Assembly: GCA_031555735.1 (NCBI GenBank)
Contig: JAVBUE010000058.1
Span: forward strand, 3,742-67,741
Length of the DNA: 64,000 nt
Direction: 5' to 3'
Source: JAJDIA01 sp031555735
GTDB lineage: Bacteria; Bacteroidota; Bacteroidia; Bacteroidales; Tannerellaceae
Shown here: piece after piece, positions 51,795 through 60,244 of the stretch
Layout: each line of letters opens with the position of its first letter
Numbering within the stretch: position 1 is the first letter of the stretch
Notes under the pieces: model-generated
The model's input: only the letters and a program-made list of their open reading frames with translations
Told to the model about the DNA's origin: nothing
Database searches by the model: none
Made by a program: the position numbers and the translations under genes

Positions 51795-52238
51795 TTATTC
51801 GGAAACGACTTCAAACGGGATCTCTACAGACACTTCCTTGTGCAGTTTCAACAGCGCTTTGTAGCTGCCTACTTCTTTCACGGATTCTTTGATGTAGATG
51901 ATCTTACGATCGATCTCGAAACCCAGTTTTTCCAATGCCTCAGCTACCTGGATATTGCCCACGGAACCGAAAATGGTACCTGTAGAACTGGTCTTGGCAC
52001 CGATCGTCAGCGATACGCCTTCCATCTTCGCAGCCAATGCCTGCGCATCTTCCTTGATCTTGGCCAGTTTGTGAGCGCGCTGTCTCAGGTTCTCAGCCAA
52101 TACTTTCTTGGCGGATTCCGAAGCGATCACAGCCTTGCCCTGGGGGATTAGAAAGTTACGTCCGTAACCGTTCTTTACTGTTACGATATCGTCTTTGTAG
52201 CCTAAGTTTACTACATCTTCTTTCAAAATAACTTGCAT
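51795..52238 (-). CDS. rplI: 50S ribosomal protein L9
   Basis: A 147-residue ribosomal protein. The N-terminal domain (MQVILKEDVVNLGYKDDIVT, GYGRNFLIPQGKAVIA) is joined by a long helix (SAKKVLAENLRQRAHKLAKI) to the C-terminal domain. L9 sits at the L1 stalk base and helps keep the reading frame. Last gene of rpsF-rpsR-rplI, 22 bases after rpsR. Confidence 0.97.
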   Translation of the reverse strand: MQVILKEDVVNLGYKDDIVTVKNGYGRNFLIPQGKAVIASESAKKVLAENLRQRAHKLAKIKEDAQALAAKMEGVSLTIGAKTSSTGTIFGSVGNIQVAEALEKLGFEIDRKIIYIKESVKEVGSYKALLKLHKEVSVEIPFEVVSE

Positions 52239-52260
52239 ATTCTGTCTCCTCTCTACTTAA

Positions 52261-52530
52261 TTATTTCATTAAATCGGTTACAAAAGGAAGCAACGCCAGG
52301 TGACGGGCTCTCTTCACAGCCTGGGCGATACGGCGTTGGAACTTCAGCGAAGTACCGGTGATACGGCGCGGAAGGATCTTACCCTGTTCGTTCAGGAACT
52401 TCTTCAGGAATTCGGGATCCTTGTAATCGATATACTTGATACCGTTTTTCTTGAAACGGCAATATTTTTTCTTCTTTACGTCAACCGACGGCGGAGTCAG
52501 ATATCTGATTTCTGATTGAGGTGCTGCCAT
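52261..52530 (-). CDS. rpsR: 30S ribosomal protein S18
   Basis: An 89-residue basic protein that pairs with S6 on the 30S platform. The conserved ILPRRITGTSLKFQRRIAQA and KRARHLALLPFVTD blocks are complete. It has a slightly long N terminus (MAAPQSEIRYLTPPSVDVKK) as in Bacteroidetes. It lies two bases after rpsF, its binding partner. Confidence 0.97.
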   Translation of the reverse strand: MAAPQSEIRYLTPPSVDVKKKKYCRFKKNGIKYIDYKDPEFLKKFLNEQGKILPRRITGTSLKFQRRIAQAVKRARHLALLPFVTDLMK

Positions 52531-52532
52531 AA

Positions 52533-52889
52533 TTAATTCTCCTTTACTGTTTCTTTAGATGATGACTTCAAGTTTCTTCTCTTCGCCGCGTATTCGGCAG
52601 CATACTTGTCCTGACGGAAAGTAAGGAAGCGGATCACGCGTTCGTCGCGACGGAACTGGGTTTCCAGTTTGGCGATTACCTCAGGGTTTGACTTAAACTC
52701 GACCAACTGGTAAAAACCGGTGGTCTTCTTGTCGATGGGATATGCCAACTTGCGCAGGCCCCAGCTTTCTTCGTTCACAATCTCCGCTCCTTCATTCGTC
52801 AGGATCGTCGTGAACTTTTCTACCGCTTCCTTCATCTGTGCATCAGACAAAACGGGAGTCAAAATGAAAACGGTCTCGTAATTGTTCAT
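52533..52889 (-). CDS. rpsF: 30S ribosomal protein S6
   Basis: A 118-residue protein of the S6 ferredoxin-like fold (MNNYETVFILTPVLSDAQMK, ESWGLRKLAYPIDKKTTGFY). The C-terminal tail (YAAKRRNLKSSSKETVKEN) is charged and probably disordered. First gene of rpsF-rpsR-rplI with a -7 box 41 bases upstream. Confidence 0.97.
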   Translation of the reverse strand: MNNYETVFILTPVLSDAQMKEAVEKFTTILTNEGAEIVNEESWGLRKLAYPIDKKTTGFYQLVEFKSNPEVIAKLETQFRRDERVIRFLTFRQDKYAAEYAAKRRNLKSSSKETVKEN

Positions 52890-52929
52890 AAAACGTTTTT
52901 TTAACTAATTGATTATTAAAATGCGGGGA

Positions 52930-52937
52930 CAAAGATA
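52930..52937 (-). promoter_or_regulatory. -7 box for rpsF-rpsR-rplI
   Basis: Leftward TATCTTTG, matching TAnnTTTG, 41 bases before the rpsF start. No clear -33 box. Between here and 53063 I see no other feature. Confidence 0.55.
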
Positions 52938-53213
52938 GGGAGAATAATCCGAACCGCCACCTTTTCCTGCTTTTTTTATGCGATAAAGGCACTCTTTTTC
53001 CAGTTTCTACACGCGGATTGCACGCTCAGAGGATGTGTAACCTTGGCACACCTTCTTGCTATATATATACAGGCGATTTGCCCTTTTTTCCTTCCACTCC
53101 TTCCACTCCCTATGATAATCAGCCACTTATTGTGGAAGGACCCTTGTTTTTGGGCGTCTCCTTCCACACATCCTTCCACTGGCTGATTTACGCACTTTGA
53201 AGGCTAAAACAAT

Positions 53214-53301
53214 CATAGGTGGTTGTTCAATCTGTCACCTATGTTTGTTGAAACATCCACCTATGTTTGTTGAAACGTTTACCTATGGGAGTTTTCAACC
53301 C
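53214..53301. repeat. 22-base ladder in the element core (first)
   Basis: CACCTATGTTTGTTGAAAC-type units begin at 53236 and 53258, with a degenerate third (TACCTATG) at 53280 and an inverted half (CATAGGTGG) at 53214. Successive starts are 22 bases apart. Each full unit contains the small dyad ATGTTT/AAACAT. Confidence 0.85.
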
Positions 53302-53381
53302 CTAAGAGTCTCTTTATCAACGCATAAGAATTTGCACTGATCACATCTGGGAGTTGCGCTGACTACTCCCAGGCGTTTTTC

Positions 53382-53491
53382 CAACAACCGGATGTTGATA
53401 AATCTTCATATAGATCTCGTGCTGTCAACGTCTGGATGTTGTTCAACCAACATCCAGACGTTGACAGCACAACATCCAGATGCAGATTGAG
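53382..53491. repeat. 22-base ladder and 23-pair hairpin in the element core (second)
   Basis: Units beginning CAAC start at 53382, 53426, 53448 and 53470, all on one 22-base phase (53404 is degenerate). Within it, 53419-53441 and 53448-53470 form a perfect 23-pair inverted repeat with a six-base loop (TTCAAC). There is no T tract, so it is not a standard terminator. Confidence 0.88.
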
Positions 53492-53674
53492 ATTCTGACA
53501 ACGTTTTTGCCCCCGGCAAATGGCGGAAGCCAACCAGTGGAAGGAAGTGTGGAAGGAAACGCCCAAAAATGAGGGTTCTTCCACAATAAGTGGCTGATTA
53601 TCATAGGGAGTGGAAGCAGTGGAAGGGAAAAAGGGCAAATCCCCTGTATATAATGGATAGCCGGTACTACTGCC

Positions 53675-54913
53675 TCATTCCCTGTCGGGCATATCTCTGT
53701 ACCGGGGACGCAGCACAATCAATTGCAAGGCGATGACCAGGGCAACCACGCCTCCCATCAAAATGAAGTCGCGACCCAGATGCCCGGCATCAACCGACCG
53801 TCCCAGCAGGCTGGTGATGAATGCCCCGGAGCAAATACCCGCCATATTCATCAATCCATAAGCGGTAGCCCGGTAACGGGAAGAGACAAACTGGCATACG
53901 ATCGGCATATTGTTCGCATCGAACATACCAAAACCAAGACCAAAACACAGCCCGCCGAGGGTAACGCCCGCCAGCGAATGGCTGAAGCCAAGCAACAGCA
54001 ACGCAGGGATCGTCAGCCCCAAGCCGAGGGCGCCGGTATAAACACGGCCGCGGACGGTACGCATCACCCAGCGATCAGACAATAATCCGCCTGCTACGAC
54101 ACCGACTAAGGAAGCGCCTGCGGTAGTCATCGTCGCCAGCGGACCGGCCAGCGGCATCGGGATGGAAAGGCTGTCGGACAACAAGGTGGGCAGCCAGTTC
54201 TTAACCGCCCATCCTGGCAAACTCGGAACCGTGAAATAGAGGAGTATCACCCAGAAAGAGATGTTCGACAACAACAGGGTAAGCCCCTTCAGGACAGGAG
54301 GCTTTCCTTGCGGCGCGGACGGCAGGGGTATATCCGCCGGGCGTTTATAATCCTTGAGCGCCACCATCAACACCAGGCTGTAGCCAATCCCCACAGCGCC
54401 AAAGCCATGGAACACGGTGTGCCAGTCGGACATCGCCGCCCAGGTAGCGCCAAAACCACCCAACGCCTGTCCGACATACAGCCCCGTCAGATGAAGGCCC
54501 ACGGCCAGCGAACGGGTTTTATCCCGGTGGTAATCCGCGATGAGGGATAAACCGGCGGGCATGTACAAGGCTTCACTCACCCCCATCAGGGCGCGTAACA
54601 GATAGAGTTCGGTATAACCGGTGGCGTACCCCATCAGGAAGGTGACCAGCGACCAGATGAAGAGGCTGCCGACGATCAACCGTTTCCGGCTGATCCGGTC
54701 GGCGATCATACCGGCCATCGGGCTCATCAAGCCATATACCCACAGGAATACAGCCATCAGTCGCCCGAAATTGGCGGCAGAATGGAGGTCGTCGATATCG
54801 ATCATCATGGAATCGCGCATGGTGGCCAGCATCTGCCTGTCTAAATAATTCAGCAGCGCGACGAACCACAGCAATCCCACTACCACCCAGGGGTAGTACG
54901 TACGTGTTTTCAT
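53675..54913 (-). CDS. MFS transporter, sugar-phosphate/organic anion type
   Basis: A 412-residue inner-membrane carrier with about twelve helices. The opening VGLLWFVALLNYLDRQMLAT, the loop 2-3 motif GMIADRISRKRLIVGSLFIW and the domain-repeat counterpart GGLLSDRWVMRTVRGRVYTG place it in the major facilitator superfamily, in the group holding hexuronate and sugar-phosphate carriers. Substrate unknown. The start at 54913 (MKTRTYYPWVVVGLL) is set by helix 1; the longer frame is upstream of the promoter. That promoter lies so close that the mRNA may have no leader. It is downstream of eno on the same strand. Confidence 0.9.
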   Translation of the reverse strand: MKTRTYYPWVVVGLLWFVALLNYLDRQMLATMRDSMMIDIDDLHSAANFGRLMAVFLWVYGLMSPMAGMIADRISRKRLIVGSLFIWSLVTFLMGYATGYTELYLLRALMGVSEALYMPAGLSLIADYHRDKTRSLAVGLHLTGLYVGQALGGFGATWAAMSDWHTVFHGFGAVGIGYSLVLMVALKDYKRPADIPLPSAPQGKPPVLKGLTLLLSNISFWVILLYFTVPSLPGWAVKNWLPTLLSDSLSIPMPLAGPLATMTTAGASLVGVVAGGLLSDRWVMRTVRGRVYTGALGLGLTIPALLLLGFSHSLAGVTLGGLCFGLGFGMFDANNMPIVCQFVSSRYRATAYGLMNMAGICSGAFITSLLGRSVDAGHLGRDFILMGGVVALVIALQLIVLRPRYRDMPDRE

Positions 54914-54919
54914 GGACAG

Positions 54920-54951
54920 CAAACATACCGCGTTTATTTCACCCGGCAAAA
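54920..54951 (-). promoter_or_regulatory. Consensus promoter of the MFS gene
   Basis: Leftward TTTTG at 54947-54951, exactly 19 bases, then TATGTTTG at 54920-54927. Both boxes match the Bacteroidetes consensus. The expected start point falls at or next to the start codon at 54913. Confidence 0.8.
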
Positions 54952-54962
54952 TGTTTGGCTGT

Positions 54963-56243
54963 TTACTTTATTTGCCGGTATCCATATACGGCTAACGCGC
55001 CCAGCTCTTCTTCGATACGGAGCAGTTGGTTGTACTTGGCCATACGGTCGGAGCGGCTCAGTGAACCGGTCTTGATCTGTCCCGCGTTGGTGGCGACGGC
55101 GATATCGGCAATCGTGCTGTCTTCCGTTTCGCCGGAGCGGTGCGAAGTAACAGATGTATATCCGTTGCGGTGCGCCATCTCGATGGCATCGAGCGTTTCC
55201 GTCAGCGTACCAATCTGGTTGACCTTGATCAGGATGGAGTTGGCACATTTCCGGGTGATGCCCATGCGGAGGAATTCGACGTTGGTCACGAACAGGTCGT
55301 CGCCCACCAACTGGCATTTATCGCCGATAGCGGCGGTCAGCATCTGCCAGCCTTCCCAATCGTTTTCACTCATCCCGTCTTCGATGGAATCGATCGGGAA
55401 CTTAGCCACCAGTTCGGTCAGGTAGGCGACCTGTTCCTTGGCAGTACGCTTGGCGCCTTTGGCTCCTTCAAACTTGGTATAGTCGTATGTGCCGTTGCTG
55501 TAAAATTCGGAGGCGGCGCAGTCCATGGCGATGGTCACATCTTTTCCCGGCTGGTAACCAGCGCCTTTGATGGCGTCCAAAATGGAACGGATGGCGTCTT
55601 CCGTACCGTCGAGTGCCGGGGCGAAACCGCCTTCATCACCTACCGCCGTGCTCAACCCCCGGTCGTGCAACACTTTCTTCAAGGCATGGAACACTTCGGC
55701 ACCCATCCGCAGCCCTTCACGAAAACTGGCAGCACCCACAGGACGGATCATAAATTCCTGGAAAGCGATCGGAGCGTCGGAATGGGAACCGCCATTGATG
55801 ATATTCATCATCGGGACGGGCATGACATAGGCGTTTGTCCCGCCGATATAGCGATACAGAGGAAGATCCAGGTAGTTGGCAGCCGCCTTGGCAACAGCCA
55901 GCGACACACCCAGCAGGGCGTTGGCGCCGAGCTTCGACTTGGTTTTTGTCCCGTCGAGGGCGATCAGTTTGTGGTCGATCTCCCGTTGGTTCAACGCGCT
56001 CATTCCGATCATCGCCGGGGCGATCAGTTGATTAACATTCTCCACGGCAGTCAACACCCCTTTGCCACCATACCGTTTCTTATCGCCGTCGCGCAATTCA
56101 ATGGCTTCATTTTCACCTGTCGAAGCGCCGGAGGGCACGGCAGCACGACCAAAAGCGCCGGATTCCAGCACGACATCTACCTCTACCGTCGGATTACCAC
56201 GTGAATCCAAAATCTCTCTTCCTGTAATTTTACTGATTAGCAT
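54963..56243 (-). CDS. eno: Enolase
   Basis: A 426-residue glycolytic enzyme converting 2-phosphoglycerate to phosphoenolpyruvate. The start ISKITGREILDSRGNPTVEV, the GASTGENEAIELRDGDKKRY loop, the metal site in DSIEDGMSENDW and the signature ILIKVNQIGTLTETLDAI are all present, as is VTSHRSGETEDSTIADIAVA. Length is standard. It is transcribed leftwards, divergent from the susC gene. Confidence 0.98.
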   Translation of the reverse strand: MLISKITGREILDSRGNPTVEVDVVLESGAFGRAAVPSGASTGENEAIELRDGDKKRYGGKGVLTAVENVNQLIAPAMIGMSALNQREIDHKLIALDGTKTKSKLGANALLGVSLAVAKAAANYLDLPLYRYIGGTNAYVMPVPMMNIINGGSHSDAPIAFQEFMIRPVGAASFREGLRMGAEVFHALKKVLHDRGLSTAVGDEGGFAPALDGTEDAIRSILDAIKGAGYQPGKDVTIAMDCAASEFYSNGTYDYTKFEGAKGAKRTAKEQVAYLTELVAKFPIDSIEDGMSENDWEGWQMLTAAIGDKCQLVGDDLFVTNVEFLRMGITRKCANSILIKVNQIGTLTETLDAIEMAHRNGYTSVTSHRSGETEDSTIADIAVATNAGQIKTGSLSRSDRMAKYNQLLRIEEELGALAVYGYRQIK

Positions 56244-56392
56244 ATCTTATACTGATTTATGTTTGTACTATATGATATAACAACTGATGGCGGGGTATTG
56301 TTGCCATTCCGCAACTTTTCTTTTCCACCTAAAACAAGGCGACAGAATGACCAAAATAACGCAGGGAAAACGTGAAAATTATCAAAAATTAC

Positions 56393-56421
56393 TTGTTTTA
56401 TTCAAAAAAACAATATATTTG
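56393..56421 (+). promoter_or_regulatory. Promoter of the SusC/SusD unit
   Basis: TTG at 56393-56395, an 18-base spacer and TATATTTG at 56414-56421. The predicted start near 56427 would give a leader of about 470 bases. A weaker TATACTTG-like box closer to the gene is the alternative. Confidence 0.65.
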
Positions 56422-56426
56422 TGGTG

Positions 56427-56899
56427 TGTCTTCCGCAGTATCTTACCTGGACGCAGGTATTTACCGAGCGGACGAATACTGGAAAATGTACGGTTTTATC
56501 ACGTGAAAACTGTGTAAGGAACTAAAAATGACGAGTATTGCGCTGGGAATCCTTCGTCATGAATGCTGAAACTAACGAAGCCTGCGGGCATCCGGCTCTG
56601 AAAGGTCACTCCCTCCAGCGGGAGTATAATTATGTAACACCTAAAATCTTGTAGCAAACGATTAGAAAAACAGGTCATGTAGCTCACTTGCCTGATACAC
56701 TCTCAGAAGAGCGCTGTTTTCCAATGCAAACAGGCTCACTATTGTTAAAGCATATATATCAACTCGACATCGCGGGGCGTCCCTGCGCAAGGATAGTTAT
56801 GCCTTTAAGATCTCCGCCTAACTCATATTATGGGCAACCTTATTTATAGCCTTCGCAAACGGCTCTTATACTTGTTTATGTAATTACAAAAAAAAACTT
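56427..56899 (+). other. Long structured leader ahead of susC
   Basis: About 470 bases without a supported gene. Stems include GACGA/TCGTC around 56531-56560 and CTCCC/GGGAG near 56606-56621. I compared it by eye with cobalamin, TPP, SAM, fluoride and glycine riboswitch cores and found no match. The part of the gap nearer eno (56244-56392) shows no feature I can name. Confidence 0.45.
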
Positions 56900-59800
56900 A
56901 TGACGAATCTAATCACCTGGAAACAATTGTTTCTGACAGCGCTCCTGTCCCTGTATTACACAGGAGACATCCAGGCAACCGGTAAGGGCAGCCATACCCA
57001 TGCAGATGAGACAAGCATCCCTAATCCCCAACAACAGGGAATAAAAGTGGTATGCACCGTAAACGACGCATCCGGCCCGGTAATCGGAGCCAATGTCATT
57101 ATAAAAGGAACCTCCACCGGCAATATTACAGATTTGGACGGGCGGGCTATCCTGGAGAATGTGCCGGGAAATGCTACGCTGGTGATCTCCTATATCGGAT
57201 ATCTCACCCGTGAAATTCCGGTAAATAACCAATCGACTATTTCGATCACCCTGTATGAAGATACAAAAGCGCTGCAAGAGCTGGTCGTTGTAGGTTACGG
57301 CACTCAGCAGAAAAAAGACATTACCGGCTCTGTGGCTGTAGTTGATACCAAAGAATTGCAAAAATCTTCCGGTTCATCGGCCACACAGCAACTGCAAGGA
57401 AAGGCCGCCGGGGTGTACGTAGGACAAACCGGTTCACCGGGATCTTCAACCAACGTACGCATCCGTGGTATCAATACGGTAAACGATAACGGCCCGTTAT
57501 ATGTAATCGACGGTGTATCTACCCGTAACCAGAACCTGAGTACGATCAATCCCAGCGACATCGAAAGCATGCAGATATTGAAAGATGCTTCATCCGCGGC
57601 GATCTATGGCGCCCAGGCTGCCAACGGTGTGATCCTGATCACGACAAAGAAAGGGACGAAGTCCGGACAACCTGTATTGACATACGACGGTTATTATGGT
57701 ATCCAGAAACAATTACGCGACTATGACGTATTAAATGCCGACGACCGCCTGAATCTGGAATGGACAGCAAAAGCGAATAACTATGCAATCAATGGCGTAA
57801 CAGACAAACTGCCATCCCATGTACAGTTCGGGACAGGCGCTACTCCTGTCATCCCGAATTATATGACACAGGCCGGTGCAGGTGGACGCCAAAATATTGA
57901 CCCGAACGATTACAGTTATCCGGATAACACGATGGTTCCGTATTCTAACACCAACTGGTGGGATGAAGTAGATCAGGTAGCCCCGGTCCAGAACCATCAG
58001 GTCAGCTTATCGGGGGGTACGGATAAAGGTCAGTATATGATGAGCGCCGGTTACCTGGATCAAAAAGGGACCATCATCGAATCTTACTACAGGCGATATA
58101 CCGTACGTGCAAATACTTCGTTTAATGTCCGTCCCTGGTTGCGTTTCGGCGAAAACCTATCATACACATTTACAAAAGACCAGGGCTTACAGAGCAGTAC
58201 GGGTGAAGCTTCCGCTTATTCCTGGACCTATCGTTCCTCGCCATGGGTACCGGTGTATGATATCAGGGGTAATTTTGCCGGTTCTAAAATTGCGGGAACA
58301 GGGAACTTTCAAAATACCGTAGCCACGCAGATACGCAATAAAGACAATTATTATAGCAATAACCGCGTTTTCGGCAGTTTGTGGGGGGAAGCCGACCTGT
58401 ATAAAGGATTGACATTCCGCACCACATTCGGGTTGGATTACACCAACAACTATTCGTACCGGATGGATAAGCTAAACCTGGAATTTTCGGAATCAGGCGG
58501 ACAGAACAATCTGCGCGAAGAATCAGGTTTCAACTTTCGCTGGGTATGGACAAACACATTGTCTTATACCGCGAAATTCAACGAAATCCATTCACTGAAT
58601 GCGTTGGTGGGCACGGAGGCGATCCGAGACGGGTTAGGCAGGAGTATGATCGGCCAACGCTTTAATTATCTGTATGAGAACGACATAAATACATGGACGC
58701 TGAACATGGGGGAGAACAATGACCAGCGCATCGCAGAATCATCCTATAAAGGGGAGTTTGCTTTATTCGGCATATTCGGCCGCGTGGATTACGCATTAAA
58801 GGACAAATACCTGCTTACAGGTATCCTTCGTCGTGATGGCGTATCCCGTTTCTCCGAGTCGAACCGGTATGGACTTTTCCCCTCCATCTCTCTCGGATGG
58901 CGCCTTTCTGAAGAAAACTTCATGAGTGAGACACGTGATTGGCTGGATGACTTGAAAATACGTGTCGGTTACGGACAAACAGGGAACTCAGAAGTACCAC
59001 GTATCACGAACTTTGCTTATGAATATACTACCGACCCGGGTAATTCAAACTATGACATCAATGGAAGCAATAAATCCACTATCGGGTATCGCTTGCTCCG
59101 CTATGGAAATGAAGATACGAAATGGGAAGCGATCGAAACAACGAATATTGGGGTGGATGCCACATTCCTTGGAGGTAAATTTAGCGTCTCCGGCGAATAC
59201 TACTTTAAGAAAACAACCGATATGCTGATCGCCGCCCAATACTCCGCATTGGCCAACGCTGAAATTGAAAGGCCATTTATCAACTTCGGAGATATGAAGA
59301 ATACCGGGTTCGATATCACACTGAACTATCACGACAGCCGTGGCGACTGGAGCTGGGATGTTTCGGCGAACTTCTCTCACTATAAGAATGAGGTGGTTAA
59401 GATATCAGAAGCCGATGATGCTTCTATCTGGAGAAGTGGTGCCCGCATCAGTGGTAACATCACACGTACGACTAAGGGGCAGCCTATCTCTATGTTCTAC
59501 GGATATAAGGTGAACGGATTCTACGAAAACAACGCGGATGTATTAGCCTGCGTTCCCCTGGGACAGAATAAAGAGGTGGATGGCTTTAAACCGGAGCGAT
59601 GGATCGGCAAATTCAAATTCCAGGATACGGATGGGAATGGCAAGCTGACTACAGACGACCAGACATATATTGGTAATCCGCATCCGGATCTGCTCGCCGG
59701 TTTGAATGTGAATGTAGGCTATAAGAACTTTGACTTCACCATGTTCTGGTATTCAAGCATTGGCAACGATATTTTCAACAACACAAAGTACTTTACCGAT

Positions 59801-60208
59801 TTCTGGTTGTTCGAAGGTAACCGCTCTTCCCGCATGCGTGACGAATCCTGGAAAGCCGGTGCCGACAACAGCAAGGCGATCCTCCCGGTACTGGACTACA
59901 ACGATGGATACTCCGGGACAAATGCCAGCTCGTACTATGTGGAAGATGGGTCTTTCCTCAAATTGAAGAACCTGGTATTTGGGTACACGCTTCCGAAAAC
60001 ATGGTTGCAAAAAGCCACTATTTCCAATTTGCGCGTGTATGTCCAGGCGGAGAATATCCTGACAATCACGGGTTATACCGGGCTTGACCCTGAATTGACG
60101 GTAGCTGATACCGGTCAGGGAAATGAAGCCGACCTGAGAAGGGGGCTTGACATGGGTGGCTGGCCTACCCCGATGAGATTATTGTTTGGTGTGAACTTCG
60201 CATTCTAA
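56900..60208 (+). CDS. SusC/RagA family TonB-linked outer-membrane protein
   Basis: A 1102-residue outer-membrane transporter. It has a signal region (LFLTALLSLYYTGDIQATG), a carboxypeptidase-regulatory-like domain (about 48-125; GANVIIKGTSTGNITDLDGR), the TonB box area (LQELVVVGYGTQQKKDITGS), a plug domain (about 130-260; VRIRGINTVNDNGPLYVIDG) and a long beta barrel ending in aromatic residues (MRLLFGVNFAF). With the SusD-like lipoprotein 36 bases downstream it forms a glycan- or peptide-import pair. No enzymes, sensor or sigma/anti-sigma genes are adjacent, so the ligand is unknown. The DNA looks more AT-rich than its neighbours. Confidence 0.96.
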   Translation: MTNLITWKQLFLTALLSLYYTGDIQATGKGSHTHADETSIPNPQQQGIKVVCTVNDASGPVIGANVIIKGTSTGNITDLDGRAILENVPGNATLVISYIGYLTREIPVNNQSTISITLYEDTKALQELVVVGYGTQQKKDITGSVAVVDTKELQKSSGSSATQQLQGKAAGVYVGQTGSPGSSTNVRIRGINTVNDNGPLYVIDGVSTRNQNLSTINPSDIESMQILKDASSAAIYGAQAANGVILITTKKGTKSGQPVLTYDGYYGIQKQLRDYDVLNADDRLNLEWTAKANNYAINGVTDKLPSHVQFGTGATPVIPNYMTQAGAGGRQNIDPNDYSYPDNTMVPYSNTNWWDEVDQVAPVQNHQVSLSGGTDKGQYMMSAGYLDQKGTIIESYYRRYTVRANTSFNVRPWLRFGENLSYTFTKDQGLQSSTGEASAYSWTYRSSPWVPVYDIRGNFAGSKIAGTGNFQNTVATQIRNKDNYYSNNRVFGSLWGEADLYKGLTFRTTFGLDYTNNYSYRMDKLNLEFSESGGQNNLREESGFNFRWVWTNTLSYTAKFNEIHSLNALVGTEAIRDGLGRSMIGQRFNYLYENDINTWTLNMGENNDQRIAESSYKGEFALFGIFGRVDYALKDKYLLTGILRRDGVSRFSESNRYGLFPSISLGWRLSEENFMSETRDWLDDLKIRVGYGQTGNSEVPRITNFAYEYTTDPGNSNYDINGSNKSTIGYRLLRYGNEDTKWEAIETTNIGVDATFLGGKFSVSGEYYFKKTTDMLIAAQYSALANAEIERPFINFGDMKNTGFDITLNYHDSRGDWSWDVSANFSHYKNEVVKISEADDASIWRSGARISGNITRTTKGQPISMFYGYKVNGFYENNADVLACVPLGQNKEVDGFKPERWIGKFKFQDTDGNGKLTTDDQTYIGNPHPDLLAGLNVNVGYKNFDFTMFWYSSIGNDIFNNTKYFTDFWLFEGNRSSRMRDESWKAGADNSKAILPVLDYNDGYSGTNASSYYVEDGSFLKLKNLVFGYTLPKTWLQKATISNLRVYVQAENILTITGYTGLDPELTVADTGQGNEADLRRGLDMGGWPTPMRLLFGVNFAF

Positions 60209-60244
60209 CGATCAAGGTATCTACTAACTTTAAAAAAGACAATT

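Larger units (their letters stand above)
53064..53652. mobile_element. Non-coding element with 122-base inverted terminal repeats
   Basis: Arms at 53064-53185 and 53531-53652 are inverted copies of equal length; by eye I count nine mismatches and no gaps. Each arm carries four direct CTTCCAC motifs and one inverted GTGGAAG, and includes CCCTATGATAATCAGCCACT and a TTTTTGGGCGT block. The 345-base core holds two 22-base ladders and a 23-pair hairpin but no gene. No transposase is present and I cannot identify a target-site duplication, so 'mobile element' is a tentative class; a fixed cruciform or regulatory region is possible. Confidence 0.7.

Noticed and set aside
53018..53638. Two small frames (53018-53200 plus, 53363-53638 minus) with near-identical peptides
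   Set aside because: They match because they lie in the inverted arms of the 53064-53652 element; neither has a good start context and the element is better explained as non-coding.
56287..56517. Plus-strand 76-residue frame upstream of susC
   Set aside because: It crosses the susC promoter and shows no known domain; it is likely chance.
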